The notes under the pieces are model-generated. The model was not told the origin of the DNA and made no database searches. It saw nothing but the letters and a program-made list of their open reading frames with translations. From assembly GCA_043813305.1 (NCBI GenBank), contig JBDRLC010000037.1, forward strand, positions 1 to 42,136: a stretch of 42,136 nucleotides of DNA. Reading direction: 5' to 3'. This DNA is from JAHIZC01 sp043813305 (GTDB taxonomy: Bacteria > Omnitrophota > Gorgyraeia > Gygaellales > Profunditerraquicolaceae). The position numbers and the translations under genes were made by a program. Numbering within the stretch: position 1 is the first letter of the stretch; each line of letters begins with the position of its first letter. Shown here in pieces: positions 14,832-23,947 of this stretch.

Positions 14832-17300
14832 TTATCTAATACTTGTTTTAATTAAATTTATCCGCTCCCTGGCATATTTCGCTTCTTCTGCATCCATATC
14901 AATAATTCTCTGATAAATATTCAACGCCTCTTTAAAGTTCTCCTTACCTTCATAGATCTCCGCTACCCTTAAAAGTGCCCTTATTGCCAAAAGATCATTC
15001 TCTGAATAAAGGTAAGTTACCTTTAAATACTCCTCTATTGCCTCGGAATATTTCCTTTGGGCCTGAAACACCTCGGCGATATGCAACTGAATCTTAGGCA
15101 TATCCCTGACTTGCACCAGGTCTAAGCTCTTACGATAATAATCTATCGCCTGATCATACTGATTGAGCCTGTAAAAAAGCTCTGCTTTTTTAGGATAGAT
15201 TAGATTGGTCAAATTAGGATACAACTCCAACACCTTATCATATTCCTTAAAGGCTAAATCCGTCTTATCCTCTTTTACATATATATCAGCGATCGCAATC
15301 GCCGCCTGACCGGCTAAATCGGATTTACCCGCATCTATGACTTTATTAAAATTTTTGATTGCTTCCTCGTATTTCGCATCTTCCGCATAGCTTGAGCCTA
15401 AAATATAATAAGCATCATTGACTAAGTTGCTCTTTGGGAAATCCTGTATCAGCGAAGAGAAATACCTGCGTGCCATAGTCAGGTTGCTGTGCCGGTAATA
15501 GTATTCTCCCAGCCACCACATAATCTCATCCGAAAGGCTTGAGTCGGGATATTTAGAACGCAGCGCTTCAAACCTTACCATTGCTTCTTTTTCATCACCC
15601 ATCTGATAATAACAGTCCGCTATTTCGTACTCAGCCTTCTGAACCAGCTCTTGATCCTGGCTATATATTCTGATAATATTTTTAAATGCCCCTATCGCTT
15701 GCGGGTAACTACCCAGATTATAGAGACTTGTTCCTAAAAGATAGAGTACCTGGGGTTTTAAATTGCTGTCTTTAAACTCCTCTTCAAACCCCGCAAAAAC
15801 ATCTTTACTCGAATTATAGTCCTGCCTTTGAAAATAAGCCAAACCCAAAGCATAAGTAGCGTCATCCAATAATTTAGAATTGGGAAAATTATTCTTCAAG
15901 CTTAACAGGCTTAAGATCGCACCGTCATAATTTGAGATCTTTAATAAAGTAAGCCCCAATTGATATTGTACATAATCGCTATAGAAACTATCCGGATAAT
16001 CTTTCAATATACTATCATATGTTTCCTGGGCTTTTTTATAGTCTCCGGAATCCTGATAAGTATCGCCGATCTGGCATAGCGCGCTTATCTTAACGATCTT
16101 ATCTTCACTATTCTTTACGATCTTTTGGAATTCTCCGATCGCTTTTTTGAATTCTCCCCCTTTTAAGTATGCCCAGGCCAAATTATAATGTAATTTATCA
16201 ATAATCTCCTGAGGTGCCACTTTAAGATTAGTCTTGGCAAGCGCCTGCTCATATATTTTGGTCGCTTCTAGATATTCTGCAAGATTATAGAGCGCATCTG
16301 CATACCCCAAATAGGCCTGAACCGATACCAACGGCTCCGAAGTGGTCTCTAATAATTCGCGGTATATATTTTTAGCCTCGACCATCCTCTCGGTTTCCGT
16401 CATCAATATCGCCTTACCTAAAAGAAATACGTCTAGGCTCTGCTTCTCTAGGAGTCCCCTTTTAACCTTAGCAAAAGATGCCTCTGATTCTTTATATTTT
16501 TTTAGCTTTAAATACGACCAGCTTATCCCTAACTCGGATAAAGCATGAATTTTTTCATCCTTGATTTTATCGATAACCTTGGAATATGCATCGATTGCCT
16601 GGGTAAAATTATCCAGATAGTAATCGGCCTCTGCCATGTAGAAATAAAGATACCCCAGATGATACTCATCTCTCGCATAGATTTTAATGTAAGACTTGAG
16701 TTTTTCCTGAAGGGTAGCATAATCCTTCAGGCTGTAAAGACACTCTATGATTTTAAAGGATGCATCCTTTGCCTGCGGTTCCTCGGGGTATTTCTCTTCG
16801 ACAATCTTAAAAAATTCAAGCGCATCTCGGAATTCCCCGTTTTGAAATGAACACCAGCCTATGGAATAATATGCCAAAGCCAAATAAGATGATCCTGGAT
16901 ACTCCCCGATTATCCGTTTATAATATGTCGCTGCTTTATCAAAATTATTTCCCTTAAAATGTACCTCCCCTATCCAGTAATACGCGGAATCTTTAATATC
17001 TTTTGCCTTATGATCAGATGCAACCTCCTCGAACTTCTCTAGAGCATCAAGAAACTTACCCTGGTTAAAATAACACTGCCCGATAAGAAGCCTTGCTTCC
17101 GGAAGCCTGGAGGAGTTTGGATAGGCCTTTAAAAAACGCTCCAGCAGGCCCAAGCTTACATCATAGAAACCGTCGTCATAGGCTTTTCTTGCTACAAAGA
17201 GCGATTCTATCTCCTTGGATGTACCCTGCGCATATAACGAAGAAAAACCGAGACCAAGAATTAGCATTATAAATAAAATTTGTAATCTTCTATTTTTCAT
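14832..17300 (-). CDS. Large periplasmic tetratricopeptide-repeat protein
   Basis: 822 residues: signal peptide (MKNRRLQILFIMLILGLGFS, cleavage likely after YAQG), then more than 15 TPR units of the Ybgf/BamD style, for example ARLLIGQCYFNQGKFLDALE, AYYSIGWCSFQNGEFRDALE and AYYILGSSYAEDAKYEEAIK. No enzymatic domain is visible. TPR proteins next to tol genes (CpoB/YbgF) link the Tol machine to peptidoglycan synthesis; this one is about three times larger than CpoB, so equivalence is uncertain. It overlaps the uvrA stop by 4 nt and leads the tol-like unit. Confidence 0.85.
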   Translation of the reverse strand: MKNRRLQILFIMLILGLGFSSLYAQGTSKEIESLFVARKAYDDGFYDVSLGLLERFLKAYPNSSRLPEARLLIGQCYFNQGKFLDALEKFEEVASDHKAKDIKDSAYYWIGEVHFKGNNFDKAATYYKRIIGEYPGSSYLALAYYSIGWCSFQNGEFRDALEFFKIVEEKYPEEPQAKDASFKIIECLYSLKDYATLQEKLKSYIKIYARDEYHLGYLYFYMAEADYYLDNFTQAIDAYSKVIDKIKDEKIHALSELGISWSYLKLKKYKESEASFAKVKRGLLEKQSLDVFLLGKAILMTETERMVEAKNIYRELLETTSEPLVSVQAYLGYADALYNLAEYLEATKIYEQALAKTNLKVAPQEIIDKLHYNLAWAYLKGGEFKKAIGEFQKIVKNSEDKIVKISALCQIGDTYQDSGDYKKAQETYDSILKDYPDSFYSDYVQYQLGLTLLKISNYDGAILSLLSLKNNFPNSKLLDDATYALGLAYFQRQDYNSSKDVFAGFEEEFKDSNLKPQVLYLLGTSLYNLGSYPQAIGAFKNIIRIYSQDQELVQKAEYEIADCYYQMGDEKEAMVRFEALRSKYPDSSLSDEIMWWLGEYYYRHSNLTMARRYFSSLIQDFPKSNLVNDAYYILGSSYAEDAKYEEAIKNFNKVIDAGKSDLAGQAAIAIADIYVKEDKTDLAFKEYDKVLELYPNLTNLIYPKKAELFYRLNQYDQAIDYYRKSLDLVQVRDMPKIQLHIAEVFQAQRKYSEAIEEYLKVTYLYSENDLLAIRALLRVAEIYEGKENFKEALNIYQRIIDMDAEEAKYARERINLIKTSIR

Positions 17301-20182
17301 TTCGTATTTACTATATCATTTTTCTTTACGCTCTTCAATACGTTTCTCAGGAATCCGGCAGTATATGAATTTCTACTCTTGGATAATTCTTCCGGAGTAC
17401 CGCTTACTACAACTTCTCCGCCTCTATCTCCGCCATCCGGTCCAAGATCGATGATGTAATCGCAGCACTTGATTACCTCCAGATTATGCTCTATCACGAT
17501 TACGGTATTACCTTTATCAACCAACCGCTGTAGAACATTAATCAGTTTGGCTACATCGGCAAAATGCAGCCCCGTAGTCGGTTCATCGAGTATATAGAGG
17601 GTTTTACCGGTTGAGCGTTTGCTTAATTCAGAGGAAAGTTTAATCCTCTGGGCTTCTCCGCCGGACAATGTAGTCGCAGATTGGCCTAAACTAATGTATC
17701 CTAAACCCACGTCACAAAGAAAACTAAGCCCGTTCTTGATCTTGGGGATATTTACGAATAATTCTCTCGCCTCCTCAACCGACATCTGCAGGCAATCCGC
17801 GATAGACTTACCTTTATATTTTACTTCCAGCGTAGCCTGATTAAACCTTAAGCCTTTACAGAGATCACATCTTACGTAGACATCGGGAAGAAAATGCATT
17901 TCGATCTTCTTGATACCATCCCCCATGCAGGATTCACATCTTCCTCCTTTGACGTTAAAAGAAAACCTGCCGGGTTGATAGCCCCTAACTCGCGCTTCGG
18001 GAAGTTTACTGAATATATCCCTGACATGCGTAAAAACTCCGGTGTAGGTTGCCGGATTTGAGCGAGGAGTCCTTCCTATCGGAGATTGATCGACTACAAT
18101 TGCTTTATCGATATGCTCGTAACCAACGATTTGATCATGTGATCCGGGCTTTTCTCTGGAATTATATAATTTTTTTGCCAGGCTGCGGTATAATATATCA
18201 TCAATCAACGTGGACTTACCTGATCCGGAAACACCCGTAATACAGATGAATGTTCCGAGCGGAAAGCGCACGTCTATATTTTTTAGATTATGTTCTTTAG
18301 CTCCTTTAACTTGTAGAAATTTGTGAGTTTGCGGCGATCTTCTTCTAAGAGGAATATCTATCTTAATCTCGCCCCTTAGGTACTTAGCGGTCAGTGAAGT
18401 ACCAGATTTGAGTAATTCGTCTTTTGTCCCGGAGAAAACTACCCTGCCTCCGTGCCGTCCCGGTCCGGGGCCAAGATCTACTACATAATCGGAAAAACGG
18501 ATAGTAGATTCATCATGTTCTACAACGATTAAAGTATTACCCAGGTCTCTTAACGCCTTTAGAGTAGAAAGCAGCTTACGGTTATCCTTCTGATGCAACC
18601 CGATACTCGGCTCATCCAGTATATATAGAACTCCTGCTAACCCTGAACCTACCTGCGTAGCCAGCCTGATTCTCTGGGCCTCGCCGCCTGAAAGCGTTGA
18701 ATTTCTTCTATCTAGAGTCAGGTAATCCAGGCCTACATCTATACAAAATTTGAGCTTCTGGTTAATCTCTTTTAAAATACGCAAGGCCACTACTCTCTTT
18801 CTTTCGCTCAGATTCAAATTACTAAAAAACCTCTGGGCCTCTTTTATAGACATCTGAGTTACTTCCCAGATATTTTTTCCATTGATTCGCACCGCCAAGC
18901 TCTCCTCTCTTAACCTGGCACCGCCGCACTTAGTGCAAGAGAGGCTTGACATAAAACGTGATATCTCCTCCTTCAGATAATCACTATCAGTCTGACGAAA
19001 CAATCTTTCTAGATGAGGTATCACTCCCTCAAATGGCTTACCGCCTATCTCATGTTTAGTGCCATAGAGTACCGACTTCTGTATACTCTTACTTAATCTC
19101 TTAAAGGGTGTATCGAGATCAAACCCTAACTGATCAGATAATTCTCTCACCAGCCAGCGGTAATAAAGAATGTAGCCCCTGCCTCCTCTTTTCCAGGGAG
19201 CGAGCGCCCCCTGATTTATACTCTTGCCCCTATCCGGAACTACCAAATCCTGGTCAAACTCAAGCTTCCTGCCCAAGCCGTTACATTCCGGGCATGCTCC
19301 GTAAGGAGAGTTAAAAGAAAATATGCGCGGCTCTATTTCAGAATAACTGATCCCGCATTTAGAGCAGGAGAACTGCTCATTAAAAACTAACTCGCCTTGT
19401 CCCAAGATAATAATTACAACGCCTTGTCCAACCTTAAGCGCTGTTTCAATGGAATCATTCAGCCTCTTCTTGTCATCCGGATTAACCGCCAATCTGTCAA
19501 CTACTACTTCGATGTTATGTATTTTGTATTTAGCCAGTTTTATCTTTGCCCCGTTAGAAATCCTATCTTTTTCTCCAGCCGCATCACTATTTCTAACGGG
19601 GTTTGCGGGCAATTCATAAATTTGATTGTCAACACGGCAGCGCACAAATCCTGATTTCTGGATCTGGCTAAAAATTTCCTTATGTTCTCCTTTCCTGCCT
19701 CGGATTATCGGTGCTAGAATCTGAATATTTGTTGCCTGAGGCAGGCTTAAGATCTTTTCCACGATCTCCTCTGGAGTCTGCCTATCTAAAGCTTCTTTGC
19801 AACGATAGCAATAAACATCTCCTGCGCGGGCGAAAAGCAGCCTTAAATAATCGTATATTTCTGTCTGAGTAGCCACGGTAGAACGGGGATTCCCTCCCGC
19901 AGTCCTCTGTTCGATAGCGATAGCCGGAGATAAGCCGTCGATATACTCAACATCGGGCTTCTGTAACTGCTCTAAGAATTGGCGGGCGTAACTGGAGAGG
20001 CTCTCGACAAACCTGCGTTGACCCTCAGCGTATATTGTATCAAACGCAAGAGAGGATTTTCCAGAGCCGGAAAGGCCGGTTACGACTATCAGTTTATTGC
20101 GCGGTAATTTTAAACTGATATTCTTTAGATTATGCTCTTTGGCACCGTGAACGATTATATGACCGTAATTTTGACTGTGCAT
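17297..20182 (-). CDS. uvrA: UvrA, excinuclease ABC subunit A
   Basis: 961 residues, about 20 more than usual. Two ABC modules are complete: Walker A GLSGSGKSS and GVSGSGKST, signatures LSGGEAQRIRLA and LSGGEAQRIKLS. The zinc sites are CSKC...CPEC and CESC...CDLC. It recognises DNA damage and loads UvrB. The extra length is an in-frame palindromic element, residues 194-211 (NPVRNSDAAGEKDRISNG), inserted between IYEL and KIKLAKYKIHNIEVVVDR in the region that forms the UvrB-binding domain in characterised UvrA proteins. There is no Shine-Dalgarno, but the upstream gene ends 5 nt away. No uvrB or uvrC is nearby. Confidence 0.97.
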   Translation of the reverse strand: MHSQNYGHIIVHGAKEHNLKNISLKLPRNKLIVVTGLSGSGKSSLAFDTIYAEGQRRFVESLSSYARQFLEQLQKPDVEYIDGLSPAIAIEQRTAGGNPRSTVATQTEIYDYLRLLFARAGDVYCYRCKEALDRQTPEEIVEKILSLPQATNIQILAPIIRGRKGEHKEIFSQIQKSGFVRCRVDNQIYELPANPVRNSDAAGEKDRISNGAKIKLAKYKIHNIEVVVDRLAVNPDDKKRLNDSIETALKVGQGVVIIILGQGELVFNEQFSCSKCGISYSEIEPRIFSFNSPYGACPECNGLGRKLEFDQDLVVPDRGKSINQGALAPWKRGGRGYILYYRWLVRELSDQLGFDLDTPFKRLSKSIQKSVLYGTKHEIGGKPFEGVIPHLERLFRQTDSDYLKEEISRFMSSLSCTKCGGARLREESLAVRINGKNIWEVTQMSIKEAQRFFSNLNLSERKRVVALRILKEINQKLKFCIDVGLDYLTLDRRNSTLSGGEAQRIRLATQVGSGLAGVLYILDEPSIGLHQKDNRKLLSTLKALRDLGNTLIVVEHDESTIRFSDYVVDLGPGPGRHGGRVVFSGTKDELLKSGTSLTAKYLRGEIKIDIPLRRRSPQTHKFLQVKGAKEHNLKNIDVRFPLGTFICITGVSGSGKSTLIDDILYRSLAKKLYNSREKPGSHDQIVGYEHIDKAIVVDQSPIGRTPRSNPATYTGVFTHVRDIFSKLPEARVRGYQPGRFSFNVKGGRCESCMGDGIKKIEMHFLPDVYVRCDLCKGLRFNQATLEVKYKGKSIADCLQMSVEEARELFVNIPKIKNGLSFLCDVGLGYISLGQSATTLSGGEAQRIKLSSELSKRSTGKTLYILDEPTTGLHFADVAKLINVLQRLVDKGNTVIVIEHNLEVIKCCDYIIDLGPDGGDRGGEVVVSGTPEELSKSRNSYTAGFLRNVLKSVKKNDIVNTK
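19549..19601. repeat. Palindromic element inserted in frame in uvrA
   Basis: 53 bp with 12-bp terminal inverted repeats (CCCGTTAGAAAT / ATTTCTAACGGG, extended by one C/G pair). The interior on the minus strand has GCGGCTGG and GAAAAAGATAGGA. A copy with the same ends and similar interior lies at 39773-39818. The element contributes NPVRN at one end and ISNG at the other, with no stop codon. Confidence 0.8.
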
Positions 20183-20187
20183 TTTAC

Positions 20188-20874
20188 TTAGCGATCGAAG
20201 CGGAAAAATCTTATTTTTATAAGTACCAGGATGCTCTTCACTCCATCTATCCAGCTTATCTTCTTGCCTTCATGATAAGACCTGGATCTATAAGAAATCG
20301 GAACCTCAAGAATCCTGTGTCTTCTTTGTAATGCCTTCGCAGTCAACTCTGCCTCTATCTCAAAACCCTCGGATTCTAAACTGATATCTTTAATTATCTC
20401 GCTTGTAAAAACTTTATAGCATGTCTCCATATCTGTAAGAGAAGACCTAAAAAGTAAATTAGTAATAAAGGTAAGAAATTGATTCACCAGATAATGAAAG
20501 CGGGTAGTAACCCGTTTGCTATACAAGAATCGCGAACCATATACTATATCTACAGCTTTACTTTTAATCGGCTCGATTAGTCTGTAATAATCCTCGGGGT
20601 CATACTCCAGGTCTGCATCCTGGATGATTACGGTATCTCCGGATGCATATTTCAAGGCTGATTTTATAGCTGCCCCTTTCCCTCGCTTATGATCATGACT
20701 GATTATTCTTACCGCATCAAGCCTGATACCGGCTAAGATCTCTTTTGTTTTATCTTTTGAGCCGTCATCCACGATAATCAACTCTTTATCGATATCGATA
20801 GATACGACTTTCTCGATCAGTTCGGCTAAAGTTTTTTCCTCATTACATACCGGGATGATAACCGAAAGTTTCAA
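20188..20874 (-). CDS. GT2 glycosyltransferase, dolichol-phosphate-mannose-synthase-like
   Basis: 228 residues, a GT-A fold glycosyltransferase: SVIIPVCNEEKTLAELIEKV, ELIIVDDGSKDKT, RGKGAAIKSALKYASGD and the metal-binding VIIQDADLEYDPEDY, then YGSRF. There are no membrane helices apart from a weak C-terminal hydrophobic patch (VKSILVLIKIRFF). Proteins of this type transfer sugars to polyprenyl phosphate, and the adjacent GT-C-like membrane protein could use such a lipid-linked sugar. The next gene, uvrA, starts 5 nt downstream. Confidence 0.88.
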   Translation of the reverse strand: MKLSVIIPVCNEEKTLAELIEKVVSIDIDKELIIVDDGSKDKTKEILAGIRLDAVRIISHDHKRGKGAAIKSALKYASGDTVIIQDADLEYDPEDYYRLIEPIKSKAVDIVYGSRFLYSKRVTTRFHYLVNQFLTFITNLLFRSSLTDMETCYKVFTSEIIKDISLESEGFEIEAELTAKALQRRHRILEVPISYRSRSYHEGKKISWIDGVKSILVLIKIRFFRFDR

Positions 20875-20929
20875 AGTTCCCTCTTATCTTCTAATCTAGG
20901 GGTAGGGTTGATTAAGGAATGTTCTTATT

Positions 20930-22153
20930 CTATAACCAAGGGATCATCTCTCTTGACTTCAAAAGCAGAAAAGTTACCGGGTCATAGATGCCGCTTAATA
21001 CAAAGAGCTTTTTAAAACTTATAATATCTGTAATGCAAATCAAAGAAACAGCAGTACCTAGTATGATTAACTTAAGGTTAGGCTTTATCCTCTCAGGGAT
21101 TAATCTGTAAAGCATCAATATTGAAAATAGCCTTATCGGCAAGTCGAAAACTATAACATACCTTATGTTCTTGGTAAAGAAATTGTAACTAACAAATAAA
21201 GCTAGCAGTACAATAAAAAAATAAGTCTCCCTGATATCATTCTTTTTCATATCCTTTAATAAATAAAACAGATACCCCAAGGCTAAAATCGTAGTCAGGC
21301 AAGATAACAGCATATAATCAATTATATATCTAAACCATGGCCCGGAACCGAATAGTATAGCATAGACATTAATTTTTACTGTCGAAGAAACCACTTCTGA
21401 AATTTCCCATATCTTCGACAAATCCCCCGCCGCCAATAAGTATACCAAAGTCACAGATATTGCCGGGTAAATAAAGATATAAAGCAGGGTAGAAGAAAAA
21501 TTGAGTTTTTCTTTGACTTTCGATTTATAAATAATCGTAAATATAAAGAAAGGCACCATCAAAAAAACGCAAGTCTCTTTGACTAATACCGCAAAGGAAA
21601 AAGAAAGTAAAAATAATATTTTCTTTGCAATCGTCTTATCTTCGCTAAGAAGCAAATTAAGGAATGTCCATATTGATAACCCGAAAAAAAGCGTAGTAGT
21701 ACTATCTGAGAGGGCGCGCTTTGCCATTGCCATATTCAGCGGAGAGAAAGCGATTAATAACGCCAGGAGTACCGCCTTCTCCCTATCGAAAATCTTGGAA
21801 CAAAAATAATAATTTATGATAATAAAAACAAGGTAAGAGAATAAAGCTAAATATGTCAGGCTGAAAAAAGAATTACCGAAGATTTTACAAAATATAGCGG
21901 ATAGAAGAATAAAACCTATACGTAGGGGATTAGGGAATGTCCAATTATTTCTGTCTCCTAGGTACTCTCTAAAAAAGCTCCTGAACTCGAAGAGGCCGTT
22001 ATCAGCTACCCTGACAGCATACTTAAGATAGTAATTCTCGTCGGGGTTCTCGGCAAACCTTTCGTATGGGATTAACCGCAGGATGATTACAAAAACAACA
22101 ACAATCAACAAAACGATAATAATGTAGGGACTGAGATTGATTTCTTTCTTCAT
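20930..22153 (-). CDS. Multi-pass GT-C-like membrane glycosyltransferase
   Basis: 407 residues with about ten transmembrane helices. The first periplasmic loop carries an acidic motif (ENPDENYYLKYAVRVADNG), the hallmark position of the catalytic Asp/Glu in GT-C enzymes such as ArnT/PMT. LLALLIAFSPLNMAMAKRAL, followed by SDSTTTLFFGLSIW, is also typical of GT39-type proteins. It would transfer a sugar from a lipid carrier to an envelope acceptor. Substrate unknown. It lies 10 nt after the methyltransferase gene and 55 nt before the GT2 gene. Confidence 0.72.
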   Translation of the reverse strand: MKKEINLSPYIIIVLLIVVVFVIILRLIPYERFAENPDENYYLKYAVRVADNGLFEFRSFFREYLGDRNNWTFPNPLRIGFILLSAIFCKIFGNSFFSLTYLALFSYLVFIIINYYFCSKIFDREKAVLLALLIAFSPLNMAMAKRALSDSTTTLFFGLSIWTFLNLLLSEDKTIAKKILFLLSFSFAVLVKETCVFLMVPFFIFTIIYKSKVKEKLNFSSTLLYIFIYPAISVTLVYLLAAGDLSKIWEISEVVSSTVKINVYAILFGSGPWFRYIIDYMLLSCLTTILALGYLFYLLKDMKKNDIRETYFFIVLLALFVSYNFFTKNIRYVIVFDLPIRLFSILMLYRLIPERIKPNLKLIILGTAVSLICITDIISFKKLFVLSGIYDPVTFLLLKSREMIPWL

Positions 22154-22163
22154 TATTTGCTAT

Positions 22164-22916
22164 TTATTCAGTTGATTTCTGTGCTAAAACTAACATCTCA
22201 TGACCATTCTTTACTTTATCTCTAAAAAACTTAAACTGGAGCCTATATATAAAACTCCAAAAAAAAGACTCCCGAGACAAAAATTTAGAGCAAAGAGGGA
22301 TATCCCAGGCATTAACCGCAGAGCTTGCAATTGAACGTTTCAGCTTATCTTGCTCAATCGTCTTATTCTCAAAGGATTTTAGCTTAGTATATAACCTGCG
22401 TATAAAGCAGAAAACAGGATAGGTAAAATCCCAGAATATTAACGGCTTAAGCCCTGCGAGGATCAATTTCTCTTTAATCCCTTCAAGCGAATATCTCCTG
22501 TAGTGACCGTAAAAATCATCATCCCAGCGCCATTCTCTCGGATTACTCGGAAGAGAGATAACTAGAAAGCCGTTTATCGCTAATAAGGAAGCTATTTTAG
22601 TTAATGCCGCCCTATCATCATTGATATGCTCTAAAACATCTAAAAGAAAAACAGTTTTAAACTTTCCGTTTACCTCAAACAACGAACTTTTTACAACTTT
22701 AATATTATTAAAGAGCGCTAGATTACTTTTAGCATCTTCAATCGCTTGATCGGAAAGGTCAATCGCTTCACCTTGCCATCCTTTTAAAGCCAGGTGACTG
22801 CTTACATCTCCCGCTCCGCATCCGACGTCTAAAAACGGATAGCTAAGCTGATAATCGTCGATCAGCTTATCCAGGCAATAGATTAAATAATTCTTTAGCG
22901 GCGGAAAATTCGCCAT
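22164..22916 (-). CDS. Class I SAM-dependent methyltransferase
   Basis: 250 residues with SAM-binding motif I FLDVGCGAGDVSSHLA (about 24-39), acidic motif EAIDLSD, motif IV TVFLLDVLEHINDDRAAL and post-motif FLVISLPSNPREWRWDDDFY, then GHYRRYSLEGI. The HYRRYS segment is typical of methyltransferases in polysaccharide and glycolipid clusters. The C-terminal half is basic and aromatic without a clear membrane helix. It sits between two glycosyltransferase genes, which supports a role in modifying a glycan or lipid carrier. Confidence 0.85.
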   Translation of the reverse strand: MANFPPLKNYLIYCLDKLIDDYQLSYPFLDVGCGAGDVSSHLALKGWQGEAIDLSDQAIEDAKSNLALFNNIKVVKSSLFEVNGKFKTVFLLDVLEHINDDRAALTKIASLLAINGFLVISLPSNPREWRWDDDFYGHYRRYSLEGIKEKLILAGLKPLIFWDFTYPVFCFIRRLYTKLKSFENKTIEQDKLKRSIASSAVNAWDIPLCSKFLSRESFFWSFIYRLQFKFFRDKVKNGHEMLVLAQKSTE

Positions 22917-22939
22917 ATTACTAAATTAGCGTATCTAGA

Positions 22940-23683
22940 TCAGTATTTAAAAATCTTAAAATGGAATATTTTTGTTTTCTCTAATATGTACTTCAACATT
23001 ACCCAGAGATTCTGGATGCCGTATTTGAGGCTGCGCTTAAAATTTATCGAAGATGCCTCGGGAAAATAACGCGTGGGGATAGGTATGTCCCCTATTCTAA
23101 AACCAAAATATACTGCCTGCGCAAGAAATTCTGTATCGAATATAAAGTCATTTGAATTGTTACGGTAATTTATTTTTTCCAATACCTCCCGCTTGTAGAC
23201 CCTAAAACCGGAATGAAAATCTCCCAGATTCTGCCCTAGGATCATGTTTTCTAAAGCAGTCAGGAAACGATTACTGATGTATTTATATAAGGGCATGCCG
23301 CCTTCGAGTGTTTCGCGCCTTGTTCTGATCCGGGAACCTATGACGATATCGCAGATATCCGTAGCGATGAAACCTACAGCAAATGGAATCACCCGGGGGT
23401 CATATTGACAATCAGGGTGAAGCATCACTACTATATCTGCTTGGGCTTTCAGCGCCTCCCTGTAACAGGTCTTCTGGTTCGCGCCGTAACCTTTATTCTT
23501 TTTATGAATAAAAGTCTTAATTCCCAGTTGCTTAGAGATAGTCACCGTCCTGTCAATACTGCCGTCATCCGTCAGGATAATATGATCTACGATATCATGA
23601 GAAATCGAATCGAATGTTTTTTTCAAAGTCCTTGCCGCATTAAAAGCGGGCATAATCACAACAATCTTTTTGCCTTCCAGCAT
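22940..23683 (-). CDS. GT2 family glycosyltransferase
   Basis: 247 residues: VVIMPAFNAARTLKKTFDSI, IILTDDGSIDRT, NKGYGANQKTCYREALK, the metal-binding VVMLHPDCQYDP, GSRIRTRRETLEGGMP and FHSGFRVYKREVL. This set is typical of the DPM/DPG-synthase-like branch. It is the first gene after a consensus promoter and has a strong AGGAGG-containing leader. It appears to head a long unit (glycan genes, uvrA, TPR, tol). Confidence 0.88.
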   Translation of the reverse strand: MLEGKKIVVIMPAFNAARTLKKTFDSISHDIVDHIILTDDGSIDRTVTISKQLGIKTFIHKKNKGYGANQKTCYREALKAQADIVVMLHPDCQYDPRVIPFAVGFIATDICDIVIGSRIRTRRETLEGGMPLYKYISNRFLTALENMILGQNLGDFHSGFRVYKREVLEKINYRNNSNDFIFDTEFLAQAVYFGFRIGDIPIPTRYFPEASSINFKRSLKYGIQNLWVMLKYILEKTKIFHFKIFKY

Positions 23684-23730
23684 AACCTACCCCTCTATCC
23701 TCCTGCCCTTAAGTAAACCCTATTTGGATG

Positions 23731-23759
23731 ATTATATCAAAAAAGAAAGCCCCTGTAAA
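23731..23759 (-). promoter_or_regulatory. Sigma70-type promoter whose -35 lies in a terminator arm
   Basis: Minus strand: -35 TTTACA (23754-23759), 17-bp spacer, -10 TATAAT (23731-23736), leading to the glycosyltransferase at 23683. The -35 and half the spacer are the right arm of the inverted repeat at 23747-23928, so terminator folding and promoter use share bases. Confidence 0.65.
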
Positions 23760-23928
23760 TTAAGTAACTGCATAATTTATAGAATAAAGTGAACATAAAT
23801 TATTTGCAAGAACTTACCCCACACCCAGAGTAACTGGATGTGGGGTTAATTCGCACAATAACTTACATCGTTATAATAAGACAAATTACTGCGTAAGTTA
23901 AGTGCTCATTAACATTTTACAGGGGCTT
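23747..23928 (-). terminator. Probable intrinsic terminator with a very long interrupted loop
   Basis: Perfect 13-bp arms AAGCCCCTGTAAA (minus strand, 23928-23916) and TTTACAGGGGCTT (23759-23747) are followed by TCTTTTTTG, the layout of an intrinsic terminator for the unit ending at 23948. The 156 nt between the arms contain the two-hairpin element (23817-23908), which seems to have entered the original loop. Efficiency with such a loop is uncertain. Confidence 0.45.
23817..23908 (+). repeat. Two-hairpin dispersed element, copy 2
   Basis: Hairpin 1: CCCCACACCCA with TGGATGTGGGG (23817-23845; one mismatch, 7-nt loop). Linker TTAATTC. Hairpin 2: GCAC, short bulge, TAACTTAC (23853-23866) pairing with GTAAGTTA and GTGC (23893-23905), then TCA. 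The outer stem GCAC/GTGC replaces GGAC/GTCC of copy 1 by paired changes. Confidence 0.65.
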
Positions 23929-23947
23929 ATCTTTTGTTAGGCGGTTA

